DNA of 38,245 bases from NCBI GenBank assembly GCA_012719125.1, contig JAAYAY010000085.1, positions 1-38,245 of the forward strand, in the 5' to 3' direction. Both the position numbers and the translations under genes were made by a program. The notes beneath the pieces are model-generated. The model had not been told where the DNA came from and searched no databases. It saw nothing but the letters and a program-made list of their open reading frames with translations. Position 1 is the first letter of the stretch; each line of letters begins with the position of its first letter. Source of the stretch: Planctomycetaceae bacterium. Its GTDB lineage: Bacteria; Planctomycetota; Planctomycetia; Pirellulales; Thermoguttaceae. Below, one piece after another: positions 1 through 9,449 of this stretch.

Positions 1-201
1 CCTCCATGGCCTCGTCCCGGCCCCAGCCGGGAAGGCGTCCTTTCGGACACACAACACTGTAGGATAGACCCGTTTTCATCGGATTTTCCAGCCTGCTAGC
101 AATGCTGGCTTTTCAGTTTGAGTAACTTAACCTCTGGTCTCAGAAAGGTGGTCGACAGATCGTGAGGATAGAGATGGATACGTTCGTGTGGATCGGCATC
201 G

Positions 202-1278
<1,077 letters not shown>

Positions 1279-2017
1279 TGCCGAAACTCCACTCCAGTCA
1301 GGCCGACGAACTCAGTCAAATAGGAATTATCGTGAGCGGCAGAACAACGTCAATAGGCGTCGACGCCGAGGCTTTTCGGTCCAGTCATTCCTTCCCAGTC
1401 ATGTCCGCGTCCATCTCGCACGGAATGCTGTGGAACGCGGGTGGCTGCGTCAATCCCTTCCGTGCCGTGATCGTCGACAGAACACACACCGCCCCTGAGA
1501 AACGGGCGCGCGGAATCGAGCACGGTTCTTGACACGCCGGAAGTACCTACTAGAGTGTGGGATGCTGTGCCTCGGGAAGCAGGCGAGAAGAACGTTCTCT
1601 CCGATTGCCAGAGCGACAAGATCGTCGACCCTGAAGGCTTGCTGACGGACCTCAAGAGTGGGCCCAAGCCGTTCAAGCTAGGACCAAAACCCAGCCGCGA
1701 CGAAACCACCCAGGGCGTGGCGGCCACAATCCATGCCGTGCTAGAGGAGTTGCAGACGCCGGAGAAGTGAACCACCCTTCTGAGCCAGAAGAATCCAGAG
1801 ATTTTCCGACCGTCTTGGGAAAGCACGGAAAGTTCACTCAAACTCCTGCCTGTATTTCTGTCATCAATGTTCCTGTCTCTCCGCGTGTTCAAGCATCTCC
1901 AGTGGATCGAGTGAGGCCCCGGCAAACTGGTTGCTCGGTTGTCGAAAGCAGGTACAATGAAGCTATCGGGGGGTGGCAAGTGGAGTGGATCGCAACCTGT
2001 CAGGGGAGAATCCGACC
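1279..2017. other. Long intergenic stretch, no confident gene
   Basis: This is about 740 bases between the divergent exchanger and thioredoxin-fusion genes. Open frames on both strands lack recognisable domains. The only stretch with coding-like codon choice is the short rightward frame at 1555-1770, listed separately with low confidence. Promoters for the two divergent genes should lie here, but I see no convincing -35/-10 pair. Confidence 0.5.
1555..1770 (+). CDS. Possible small hypothetical protein (71 aa)
   Basis: I do not recognise this reading frame. It starts at GTG, and its C-terminal half (about residues 25-71) uses G or C in most third codon positions, as real genes here do. The predicted protein is hydrophilic, with a Lys/Pro-rich middle (DLKSGPKPFKLGPKPSRDE) and a short helix-like end (AATIHAVLEELQT). 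No clear ribosome binding site precedes it and no domain is visible. It could be the remnant 3' end of a decayed gene rather than an active one. Confidence 0.25.
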   Translation: MWDAVPREAGEKNVLSDCQSDKIVDPEGLLTDLKSGPKPFKLGPKPSRDETTQGVAATIHAVLEELQTPEK

Positions 2018-4525
2018 ATGAGGTGGGGCATTGTCTTTGGGGCGGCCATGCTGACCGCGGCGTGGTTTCAGCCGGACTCGACGCAATCGCAGGAACCGCA
2101 GTCGGCCGGCGGCGAAACACGGCAGGCCGCCCCCTCTGCAGAACTCGCCCAGTTGGTTCGCCAGGTCCGCGCCAACGAGGAACTCTATCGCAATCTCGAA
2201 ACGGTCCTCGAGCGCACGGTCGAAACAGCCCCCGACAGAGATCCCGACGTTCCCCTGGAATTGACCAAAATAGAGACCCGCCACACGGTTCGGCAGGACA
2301 AGCTCATCCGTTTCGAAGGCCAAGAGACCCTCGTGTTTCCCACGGGCCAGCGGGTGACCGCCAGGCGTCTTTCGTTGTTCGACGGAGACCAGACCGTCTC
2401 GATCGAGTTCGGCAACAGCGTCAACATCCACCATGGCCGCTACGAAGCCTCCCAGGTCGTTCCGCCGCACTCTTGGGCCCTTGAGCAGTGGGGAGTCAAT
2501 TTCCCCCTTTCCGTGTTTCTCGAAGGTACGGAGGCAATCCGGACCCATCCCAAGCATTGGAGCCACCCCGTTGAAACCGGCGCCCTTTACGAATTCGCGC
2601 GAGTGGAGTGCCGCGTCGAGGGAACCGAGCAGGTCATGGGGCTTGCGTGCGCCCGGGTCGAGTGCAAGCGCTGGTATCGCTCAAACGGCCGGCCGATCAT
2701 TTACGTCCTCTGGCTCGCGACCGACAGGAATTACCTGTGCGTCAAGGCCCAGCGGCTGGACGAAGGGTACGATCAGGAAGCTGCCGTCGAGAAGATGGAA
2801 GAGATCTCGCCGGGAGTATGGCTCCCGAAACGGGTCATTGTCCGCAACTACTGGACCTCCTTGACCGCGGGACGCTGCGTGTCGCGACGCGAACTGCTGG
2901 AGGTCTCGCGAGCCGTTCTCAATCCGGTCCATCCCGTCGAGTTCTTCCGGCAGTCGACGCCTGAGGACCTGCCGGTCTACCGCATGGTCGACGGCCGGCT
3001 CGACGACAGCCCGCTCCTTTGGCCGCCGGCCGAAAGCGGCGACGAGCAACTGAAACAGATCCTCGCTGCCGTCCGAAACAACGAGGCAAAGTACGCCTCA
3101 ATCGAAACGAAACTCCGCGGGACCTACCGGACGTTTCCCGGCAGTTCCGCGGGAATGTCCTTCGGTAGTTTCTCCGGGGGTGACCAGATCGTTCGGTGCG
3201 TGCACTCCGAAACAATCCACCGCTCGGTGATCGACCCGAATCGCGTCTTCACCGAGGAGACGGAGACACGCCGAATGGAAAACGGCACGACATCCCGGTC
3301 CAACTCGCTTAATGCCTTCGACGGGCAGTGGACGCGTTGGCTCTATACCGACGACGATCCCGGCCACAAGCCGCCCGTCTCTCAGCGTTTTGCCGGACTG
3401 CAGCCCGGCGTGTCGGGACACGTCAGCCCGTTCAGGCCCCATTCGGCCGCCTTGCGAAGGCTCGACACGTTCCAGCCCTTGTCGGAGATCCTCGAATCCC
3501 TGCAGTTCGTCAGCCTGGATGCAAAGGTCGAGTACCTCGGCCGCCAGACTCGCCAGGGCCTCAGTTGCGACGTTCTGCGCCTGGTGGGAAGTTCGCGAAA
3601 GACCGGCAAGCCCTACCTGGTTGCGCTCTTGTGGCTGGCCCGCGATCGCTGTTACCTTCCCGTCCGCGACGAGTCGTACACGCTGCGGTGGAACAGTCAA
3701 CTCCCCACGGCCGTGACTGAGATAGAGGAACTTCGAGAACTCTCTCCAGGCGTCTTCTTCCCCATGCGCGTCGTCACCAGCCATTTCGAAAGTTATCGGA
3801 ACGGGGGCCTGGCCGACGACCGGTTGACCATCAGTTGGCAGCAGGAGTGGATCGTCGATGAGGTGACCTTCGATCCTGAGGTCGAGTCCGAACTGTTCGA
3901 AGTCGTCAACGTCCCCGCTGGGACGCAAGTCTCGGTATCGGACGCCGACGGCGAACACCTTGGCTCCTTCAAACAGCCCGCCACAGGCAACATTGTCCCC
4001 CCGGCGCCGGAAGAGCTGGACGCTATGAGAATCAGTTTGGGGGAACAGAAGCGCGACAAGAAGGAACGCCTCGTGGCCATGGACGCCCTGCTGGGCCGAC
4101 CGGCTCCCGCCTTCCCGAACACAGCATGGCTCAACAGCGAGCCCCTCACCTGGGAGCAGCTCAAGGGCAAGGTGGTTCTCGTCGAATTCTGGGCCACCTG
4201 GTGCGGACCGTGCCGTTTGCCGTTGAGCCGATTGGCCAGGGCCTACGACGAACTCAGCGAAAGCGGAGTCGTGGTGATCGGCGTCCACACGGCGGGTAGC
4301 AAAGTGAACGACGTGGAAACGACGGTACAGGATGAGAACCTGCGATTTCCCATCTGCATCGACGTGCCGCCGCCGGAAGGTCGTGCCTGGGGCGCCTTCT
4401 TTCAGCAGTTTGCCGTTCGGCAGATCCCATACACCTACGTAGTCGATCGCGACGGCAAGATCGTCGCCCACGGCGATCTTATGGACGGCCTATACAAGGC
4501 CAGGAGCCTGGCGAAGAACCACTGA
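2018..4525 (+). CDS. Secreted protein with duplicated LolA-like domain and C-terminal TlpA-type thioredoxin domain
   Basis: This is a large exported protein of 835 residues. The ATG at 2018 is preferred because CAGGGGAGAA lies directly upstream and the product then begins with a signal peptide (MRWGIVFGAAMLTAAWF). The body holds two related domains: the first opens with LVRQVRANEELYRNLET (about residue 45) and the second with ILAAVRNNEAKYASIET (about residue 350). Each continues into beta-rich sequence resembling lipoprotein-carrier (LolA/MucB-like) folds. The C-terminal 140 residues form a TlpA/ResA-like thioredoxin domain with WCGPC at about 728-732 and a cis-proline segment (RQIPYTYVVD). 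The last domain should act as a periplasmic thiol-disulfide oxidoreductase. The substrate of the duplicated domains is unknown. It is followed 75 bases later by another secreted protein on the same strand. Confidence 0.8.
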   Translation: MRWGIVFGAAMLTAAWFQPDSTQSQEPQSAGGETRQAAPSAELAQLVRQVRANEELYRNLETVLERTVETAPDRDPDVPLELTKIETRHTVRQDKLIRFEGQETLVFPTGQRVTARRLSLFDGDQTVSIEFGNSVNIHHGRYEASQVVPPHSWALEQWGVNFPLSVFLEGTEAIRTHPKHWSHPVETGALYEFARVECRVEGTEQVMGLACARVECKRWYRSNGRPIIYVLWLATDRNYLCVKAQRLDEGYDQEAAVEKMEEISPGVWLPKRVIVRNYWTSLTAGRCVSRRELLEVSRAVLNPVHPVEFFRQSTPEDLPVYRMVDGRLDDSPLLWPPAESGDEQLKQILAAVRNNEAKYASIETKLRGTYRTFPGSSAGMSFGSFSGGDQIVRCVHSETIHRSVIDPNRVFTEETETRRMENGTTSRSNSLNAFDGQWTRWLYTDDDPGHKPPVSQRFAGLQPGVSGHVSPFRPHSAALRRLDTFQPLSEILESLQFVSLDAKVEYLGRQTRQGLSCDVLRLVGSSRKTGKPYLVALLWLARDRCYLPVRDESYTLRWNSQLPTAVTEIEELRELSPGVFFPMRVVTSHFESYRNGGLADDRLTISWQQEWIVDEVTFDPEVESELFEVVNVPAGTQVSVSDADGEHLGSFKQPATGNIVPPAPEELDAMRISLGEQKRDKKERLVAMDALLGRPAPAFPNTAWLNSEPLTWEQLKGKVVLVEFWATWCGPCRLPLSRLARAYDELSESGVVVIGVHTAGSKVNDVETTVQDENLRFPICIDVPPPEGRAWGAFFQQFAVRQIPYTYVVDRDGKIVAHGDLMDGLYKARSLAKNH

Positions 4526-4600
4526 TTGCATTAGCATGTCGAGCCCGTTACGATCGAATCCGGCGCGGAATGGCGTGACGATACAATCCGGAGGTGTTCC

Positions 4601-6226
4601 ATGAAGATCCCTGCAAACCACACTCCGCCCGAAAAAGGGCGTCCGACCTTGTTGACCACCGTTGCGGCATTCGTGCTCCCACTGCTCGAATTGGCGGCCG
4701 GCCTGCCGTCTTCCCAAGCCGCTGAGCCGGCCGATCTCTGGACGCTGGCGAAAACCAAACAGGCTGACCATTGTTACTCGACGCTGATCACCGCCAGCCA
4801 GGTGCGTGATCTCCTGGGAACCGACCAGGGAATCGACGACGCCGTCGACTGGTGCAGGAAGACCGGCGTGACCAAGGTCTATGTCGAAACCTTCCGCAGC
4901 AACTACATGGCCTCGGAGGAAAACCTGCGACGTGCCAAGAGCCGGTTCCTGGAAGAGGGCTTTCTGGTCTCGGGCTGCGTGACGACGACGATCGTCGGCA
5001 AGAAGTCGACGGGCTGGAACCTGATCTCCTGTTACACCGACCAGGCGACGCAAGAGCGGCTCCAGGAGATCTTCGAGTTCACGGCCGGCCTGTTCGACGA
5101 GATCATGATCGACGATTTCTGGTTCACCGACTGCGCCTGCCAGGAGTGCGAAGCGGCCCGGAAGTCGAAGACGGCCACCGTGGGGGCGGCTGCGTATCCG
5201 GTTTCCGGCGACACCTGGGAGGACTACCGCTGCGAACTGATGGTTCGAGTGTCGCAGGGCCGGATTCTGGGGCCTGCCCGCAAGGTGAACCCGAAAGTGA
5301 AGATCATCATCAAGTATCCCCAGTGGTACGATCGTTTTCACGAGCGGGGCTATGAAGTCGTGCGGGAGACGAACGACTTCGACTTGATCTGGGTAGGCAC
5401 GGAGACTCGCGATTACGCCGACAAACGCTGGGGCGGTACGCCCCAGTATGAGGCCTATTTCATCATGCAGTGGCTGGGCGGAATTGGCGGCCGAAAGTGC
5501 GGCGGCGGCTGGTTCGATCCCTACGGCACGACCGAGGCGACCTACCTGGAGCAGGCGAGGCAGACGGTGCTGGCCGGGGCCAAGGAATCGGTCCTGTTCT
5601 GCTACGGCTCGCTGCTGGAGAACACCGGTCCCGCCAACGTGGAAGCCCTTCGGGCGGAGATTCCGGAACTGCTCGATGTGGCCGGAGCCGTGCGGCAACG
5701 GGAGATGATCGGCGTCGCGGCCTACAAGCCGCCCAACAGTCATCCGGAGAAGGAACCACGCGTGTTCGACTTCGTCGGCATGATGGGCCTCCCGCTGGTT
5801 CCCTGCCACGAGTTTCCCGAAGACGCCCCGGCCGGGCTTTTTGCGGTTCACGCCCTGAAGGATCCGGACCTGCGTACGAAGCTCAAAGCCTTTATCGCGG
5901 CCGGAAAGCCGACGCTGATTTCCGACGGGCTCGCCGCTCAGATCAAAGACCAGGTCGCCCTTGATGCGGAGAACGTCCACGTGCTTCCGGTTCAAGGCGA
6001 CCCCAAGTCACTCCTGAGCCTGACGCAAGAGACCCTCGATGCGTTGCGTCGCCCGATTCTTCAGCCCCTGGGACACTCCTTCGCGGCCCCGAATCGCGTT
6101 GCCCTTTACTTGATGACCGACGGCAGTTGGGTGGTGGAGAACTTTGGCGACGAACCGGTTGCGGTGAAACTTGACGCAGCGGAGATGCAGATCGGCCCGC
6201 GGGATTGGGAGTATCAGTGGAAGTGA
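4601..6226 (+). CDS. Secreted TIM-barrel-like protein, possible glycoside hydrolase
   Basis: This 541-residue protein has an N-terminal hydrophobic segment (about residues 18-40) ending in SSQAAEPA, consistent with export. The middle reads like a (beta/alpha)8 barrel: repeated strands such as VTKVYVETFRSNY, a strand ending FDEIMIDDFWFTDC (paired acids at about 171-172), KVKIIIKYPQWYDRF and FDLIWVGTETRD. The paired Asp on a strand end and the nearby aromatic residues recall retaining glycosidases that act on polysaccharides. A Cys-rich turn (CACQEC) follows the putative catalytic strand and could bind metal or form disulfides. The C-terminal 170 residues look like a glutamine-amidotransferase-like or beta-sandwich accessory region. 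A strong GGAGGTG precedes the ATG. I cannot place it in a numbered family; the sugar role is inferred. Confidence 0.6.
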   Translation: MKIPANHTPPEKGRPTLLTTVAAFVLPLLELAAGLPSSQAAEPADLWTLAKTKQADHCYSTLITASQVRDLLGTDQGIDDAVDWCRKTGVTKVYVETFRSNYMASEENLRRAKSRFLEEGFLVSGCVTTTIVGKKSTGWNLISCYTDQATQERLQEIFEFTAGLFDEIMIDDFWFTDCACQECEAARKSKTATVGAAAYPVSGDTWEDYRCELMVRVSQGRILGPARKVNPKVKIIIKYPQWYDRFHERGYEVVRETNDFDLIWVGTETRDYADKRWGGTPQYEAYFIMQWLGGIGGRKCGGGWFDPYGTTEATYLEQARQTVLAGAKESVLFCYGSLLENTGPANVEALRAEIPELLDVAGAVRQREMIGVAAYKPPNSHPEKEPRVFDFVGMMGLPLVPCHEFPEDAPAGLFAVHALKDPDLRTKLKAFIAAGKPTLISDGLAAQIKDQVALDAENVHVLPVQGDPKSLLSLTQETLDALRRPILQPLGHSFAAPNRVALYLMTDGSWVVENFGDEPVAVKLDAAEMQIGPRDWEYQWK

Positions 6227-6237
6227 GCGGCGCACGC

Positions 6238-7440
6238 TCACGGCCGCAGTTGCCGCACGGCGTCGGCCAGCCGGCAATACTGATCCATGCTGTTGTAGGC
6301 CTGGGCGGAGATTCGCAGCCACAGCCGAGGTGCACTCGGCCAGTGGTAGATGGGCACGTCGATGCCGAAATCGTCGAGCAGGCGATCGTGGAGCGGATGG
6401 GTGTGGAGGGCTCCGATGCCTACCACCTCGTCGGGCCCCAGCGGAATCGCGGCGATCGACCCCAACATCTCCTTGGGGCAGGGAGCCTCTGCTCCGACGG
6501 TTTCGCACAGAAGATCCCGAGCCGCAACGGCCAGGTTATGATTGTGCCGCATCAGGCCCTCGAGACCGTCGTCAAACAAGGTTTCAATGAAGCGGACGGC
6601 CTCGGGCAGGCACAGCCAAGGTGTGGGATCGCAGGTTCCGGCCCAGTCGAATTCCTCGTGGAACCGACCTCGCTCGGGCCGAATCGTGTTGTAGCCGTGG
6701 CTGATGACCGCCGGGTGAATCGAGTCCTGCCGATCGCGGCGGACGTGGAGGAATCCGGCCCCTTTGGGGCAGCACATCCACTTGTGACAATTGCCCGTGT
6801 AATAGGCGGCGCCGATCGCGCCAAGGTCGAGCGGAACCATCCCCGGCCCATGGGCGCCGTCGATGATGCTGTCGATCCCGCGATCGGCCAGCTTGCCGGC
6901 GATCTGCTCGACCGGCAGGATGATGCCCGTGGGACTGGTAATATGATCGAACAGCGCGAGCCGCGTTCGATCGGTTACTGCCGACAGGATGGCATCAACC
7001 GCGGCCTCGGGCGACTCGATCGGCATGGGGATCCTTGCCACGGTCACGCGGGCCCCGCTGCACCGCGCAGCATACTCAACCACGTTGCGGCAGGCGTTGT
7101 AGGCGTGGTCCGTGACGAGCAACTCGTCGCCGGGCTTAAATCGGAGCGATCGCAACACGCAGTTGACGCCCTCGGTGGCGTTGCGAACGAAGACGAGATC
7201 CTCCGAATCGGCGCCGAGGAACTGCGCCAACGCGTCTCGTGCGGCGTCCAGCAGAGGTTCCCGCTCACGCGTGAAGAACCGCACGGGCTCCCGCTCCATT
7301 TGCAGTTGATAGCGCTGCTGCGCCTCGAGCACCACTCGCGGGCAGGCCCCGAACGATCCATGATTGAGCATGGCTACGCTCGGATCGAAGGGCCAATGAA
7401 CGGCGTAGGGCGATGTGTATGCGGAATGTGACTCGTCCAT
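6238..7440 (-). CDS. PLP-dependent aminotransferase class V, isopenicillin-N-epimerase-like
   Basis: This is a fold-type I PLP enzyme related to cysteine desulfurases and isopenicillin-N epimerase. It begins with LNHGSFGACPR, the substrate-pocket signature of this subgroup. Next come VRNATEGVNCVLRS (phosphate-binding region), DHAYNACRN, FDHITSPTGIILPV, IDGAHGPGMVPLDL (the Asp that contacts the pyridine nitrogen) and TGNCHKWMCCPKGAGFL, where the Lys of HKW forms the Schiff base. I chose the ATG at 7440 because GAGGT lies just upstream; an in-frame GTG at 7479 would add 13 residues but has no ribosome binding site. It ends 12 bases from the convergent TIM-barrel gene. A racemase, lyase or transaminase role is possible; the substrate cannot be read from sequence. 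Confidence 0.85.
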   Translation of the reverse strand: MDESHSAYTSPYAVHWPFDPSVAMLNHGSFGACPRVVLEAQQRYQLQMEREPVRFFTREREPLLDAARDALAQFLGADSEDLVFVRNATEGVNCVLRSLRFKPGDELLVTDHAYNACRNVVEYAARCSGARVTVARIPMPIESPEAAVDAILSAVTDRTRLALFDHITSPTGIILPVEQIAGKLADRGIDSIIDGAHGPGMVPLDLGAIGAAYYTGNCHKWMCCPKGAGFLHVRRDRQDSIHPAVISHGYNTIRPERGRFHEEFDWAGTCDPTPWLCLPEAVRFIETLFDDGLEGLMRHNHNLAVAARDLLCETVGAEAPCPKEMLGSIAAIPLGPDEVVGIGALHTHPLHDRLLDDFGIDVPIYHWPSAPRLWLRISAQAYNSMDQYCRLADAVRQLRP

Positions 7441-7460
7441 CGTGACCTCATTGTTGTCGT

Positions 7461-7494
7461 TCGCTCCGCGAACAAGCACCTTTTCGCGGAGCGA
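7461..7494. repeat. Perfect 12-bp hairpin beside group II intron 5' end
   Basis: Arms TCGCTCCGCGAA (7461-7472) and TTCGCGGAGCGA (7483-7494) are exact reverse complements around a 10-base loop. There is no U-run after it, so it is not a clean intrinsic terminator. It lies 7 bases before the probable intron start. Group IIC introns are known to insert just downstream of such stem-loops. Confidence 0.8.
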
Positions 7495-7501
7495 AACGCG
7501 A

Positions 7502-7793
7502 GTGCGACTGTGAAGGCGTTTGATCGGGAGGGTGGAAGTCCTTCTCAGGCTAACGTTACCGGCCTGTAGTCGAAAGGGGTAACTGCGTTTCTGCTAGGAA
7601 AGGTGGAGAGCAGTCTGCCCGGGGGATAGACGCGGCAAGTCATGGCGGTGAAATAACGTGGGAAAACGACCATGATGAAACGGCAATGCGGCTGCCAAAC
7701 GGCAAAAGGACTACTTCCCAGTCACAGTGCCGCATGCGGGAAAACCGCCCGTACGGGTCGGAGGGAGGGGAAATGGTCCGCTCTACCCCTATC
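7502..7793 (+). ncRNA. Short ORF-less group II intron (or intron remnant)
   Basis: The sequence starts with GTGCGACTG, matching the GUGYG 5' end of group II introns. It then has the GGGTGGAAGTCC segment typical of domain I in compact bacterial introns. Near the 3' end, 7727-7763 folds as domain V: GTGCCGCATGCGG, a GAAA tetraloop, ACCGC, then CCGTACGGGTCGGAG. Translated in one frame, this region gives the RMRE..PYGSEGG string commonly seen when domain V is mistaken for protein. A domain VI-like hairpin follows, with GGGG pairing to CCCC next to an unpaired A, and the element ends CTACCCCTATC. At about 290 bases it is much shorter than usual and has no reverse transcriptase. The base of domain V differs from the common GAGCC/GGUUC pairing (here GTGCC/GGGTC), which suggests decay or a divergent type. 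It runs antisense to both neighbouring genes. Confidence 0.7.
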
Positions 7794-7813
7794 AGTCATT
7801 TCCCCGGCGATCC

Positions 7814-8383
7814 TCAGCCTCCGGTGCCGGTCAGTTCGAGTTCTTGGGCGTGGGGGCGAAGGGCGTCGATGACGAACTGGATGTGGGGGTCCGGTTCGAC
7901 CCCGAGCCACTCGATTCCCATACGGATGATGTCGCGGTCGACCTTGGCAGCGAAGGATTTGTCTTTGAGTTTCTTCTTGACGCTCTTCGGCGCGAGGGTG
8001 GCGATACCGTCGGGGCGGACGAGACAGCAGGCGACGACAAACCCGCTCAGTTCGTCGCAAGCCACCAGGGCCCGATCCAAGGAAGATTTCGGTTCGAGGC
8101 CCCAGAGCCGCTGATGGACCGAGACGGCGTAGGCCATTTCGGCTTCGCCCTGCTCTTCCAGCCAATCGACCGTTTTCCGCGGGTGGTCTTCGGGCCAGCG
8201 CTGGTAGTCGGCGTCGTGCACGAGGCCGGTTAGCCCCCACAGTTCCACGTCCTCCTCTCCGCGCCCGTAAACGAGGGCGGCCGCCCGCATGGCGCATTCG
8301 ACGGTTCGGGCGTGCTTGAGCAGAGAAGGGTCGTCGGTCCAGGCATGCAACTGCTGCAGGGCGTCGTCGCGGGTGAGGGGCAT
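7814..8383 (-). CDS. HD-domain hydrolase
   Basis: This 189-residue protein belongs to the HD metal-dependent phosphohydrolase superfamily. An early His (LLKHARTVECAMRA, about residue 22) is followed by the defining His-Asp pair in GLTGLVHDADYQRWP (about residues 53-60) and later His residues in EDHPRKTV and VSVHQ. These residues coordinate the divalent metals in the family. Such small stand-alone HD proteins usually hydrolyse nucleotides or phosphate esters; the substrate here is unknown. The open frame extends about 119 codons further upstream, but that part lacks protein character. I therefore use the ATG at 8383, where GGAG lies about 10 bases upstream and family similarity begins. Confidence 0.8.
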   Translation of the reverse strand: MPLTRDDALQQLHAWTDDPSLLKHARTVECAMRAAALVYGRGEEDVELWGLTGLVHDADYQRWPEDHPRKTVDWLEEQGEAEMAYAVSVHQRLWGLEPKSSLDRALVACDELSGFVVACCLVRPDGIATLAPKSVKKKLKDKSFAAKVDRDIIRMGIEWLGVEPDPHIQFVIDALRPHAQELELTGTGG

Positions 8384-8621
8384 AGCTCTGTCTCCATCGT
8401 CAGGGGAAATACAACGTCGGGCCTCAATTGTCTGCTTCGAAGAGGGCGTTGTGAAGGAGACTGCTGAAGAACGGAAGCTGAGCCAACGAAGGCCGACACC
8501 CGAAAAGGGGGATGGCCCGTTGTGTCCGTTACATTCGTCACAATCGGAAGGCGATCTTGTTGAGTTTCCTGGCCCGCAGAACCGATACGATTGATACACC
8601 TTGACACGGGGGGAAGAGCAA

Positions 8622-9407
8622 ATGAGATCGGTCCTGATCGTTCTGTTGTTGGCGACACCGGCGTTTTCGCAGGAATTCTTTGGCTCCGGTGAAGCCTTGT
8701 GCTGGCGGCCGTCGAGCGACGATTTCCACAACCAGTACAACTCGAACCTGGATCTCGACCACGATTGGTCGGGCGGCTATCGGGTCGCTTTGGGGCTCGA
8801 CCAGCTCTGGGGTTGGAAGACCTCGTGGACCTACACCGCCTTTTCCGCCGACGACAGCCGCATCTGGACCGGTCTTGAAGGCGCCAATCTCAGTTCCTAC
8901 GGAGATCTGGACTATCAGGTCCACGACTTTGAGGTGGGGCGGGAGTTCTGGTTGCACCCGAGATTCAAGACCGAGGCATTTGCCGGATTCCGCTGGGGTC
9001 AGATCGACTACACGCTGCGGGACGCGCTGGGCGGCGCCAACGGCAGCGCGCTGGTTCTGCACTCCAACACCGATTCGTACGGTGCGAGAGTGGGAGCCAA
9101 AGGACGGTGCTACCTGCCTGGCCAATTCAGCATCTTCGGCCAAGGGGCGTTTTCGGGATTGTTCTCCACGACCGATAACACGGGGCTGTCGTTGGATGGT
9201 ACGTGGGACCTGACCGACAATCACGAGAACCACGGCGTGGATGCGGCAGCAGGCGTCGCCTGGGAATGTGGCCTGATGGAAGTCTCGGCCGGCTATGAGT
9301 GGAATTGGTGGGCGAACAGCCTTCAGCGACGAGCCTCCACATGGCAACCGGACTACGAAGATCTTCTCCTGGAAGGCGTCTTCCTGAGGGTAACTGGGAA
9401 GTACTGA
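8622..9407 (+). CDS. Outer-membrane beta-barrel protein, Lpg1974-like
   Basis: This 261-residue exported protein has a clear signal peptide (MRSVLIVLLLATPAFSQ). The ATG at 8622 has a strong GGGGGGAAG ribosome binding site. After the signal the protein consists of alternating polar and aromatic beta strands: WKTSWTYTAF, LDYQVHDFEVGREFWL, FKTEAFAGFRWGQIDYTL, DSYGARVGAKGRCYL, GVDAAAGVAWECGLMEVSAGYEWNWW. It ends with an aromatic final strand (LLLEGVFLRVTGKY), as expected for outer-membrane insertion. The strand pattern resembles the Legionella Lpg1974 pore-forming family, which is expanded in planctomycetes. It is divergent from the HD gene and probably has its own promoter. A porin or surface role is inferred. 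Confidence 0.7.
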   Translation: MRSVLIVLLLATPAFSQEFFGSGEALCWRPSSDDFHNQYNSNLDLDHDWSGGYRVALGLDQLWGWKTSWTYTAFSADDSRIWTGLEGANLSSYGDLDYQVHDFEVGREFWLHPRFKTEAFAGFRWGQIDYTLRDALGGANGSALVLHSNTDSYGARVGAKGRCYLPGQFSIFGQGAFSGLFSTTDNTGLSLDGTWDLTDNHENHGVDAAAGVAWECGLMEVSAGYEWNWWANSLQRRASTWQPDYEDLLLEGVFLRVTGKY

Positions 9408-9449
9408 GATTGGGGAGAACTCAGTCCAGGTCATTTACGCGGGTGGCAG

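Noticed and set aside
1350-2120. Long leftward reading frame of 256 residues in the 1.3-2.0 kb gap
   Set aside because: No domain, no codon bias and it runs antisense into the thioredoxin-fusion start; treated as chance.
3098-4471. 457-residue leftward frame
   Set aside because: Exact antisense shadow of the high-GC thioredoxin-fusion gene.
7672-7872. Short rightward frame over the group II intron end
   Set aside because: Its translation is the typical false protein from domain V and VI; the sequence is RNA structure.
8384-8740. N-terminal extension of the HD protein
   Set aside because: The 119 extra codons lack protein character and cross the promoter region of the divergent barrel gene.
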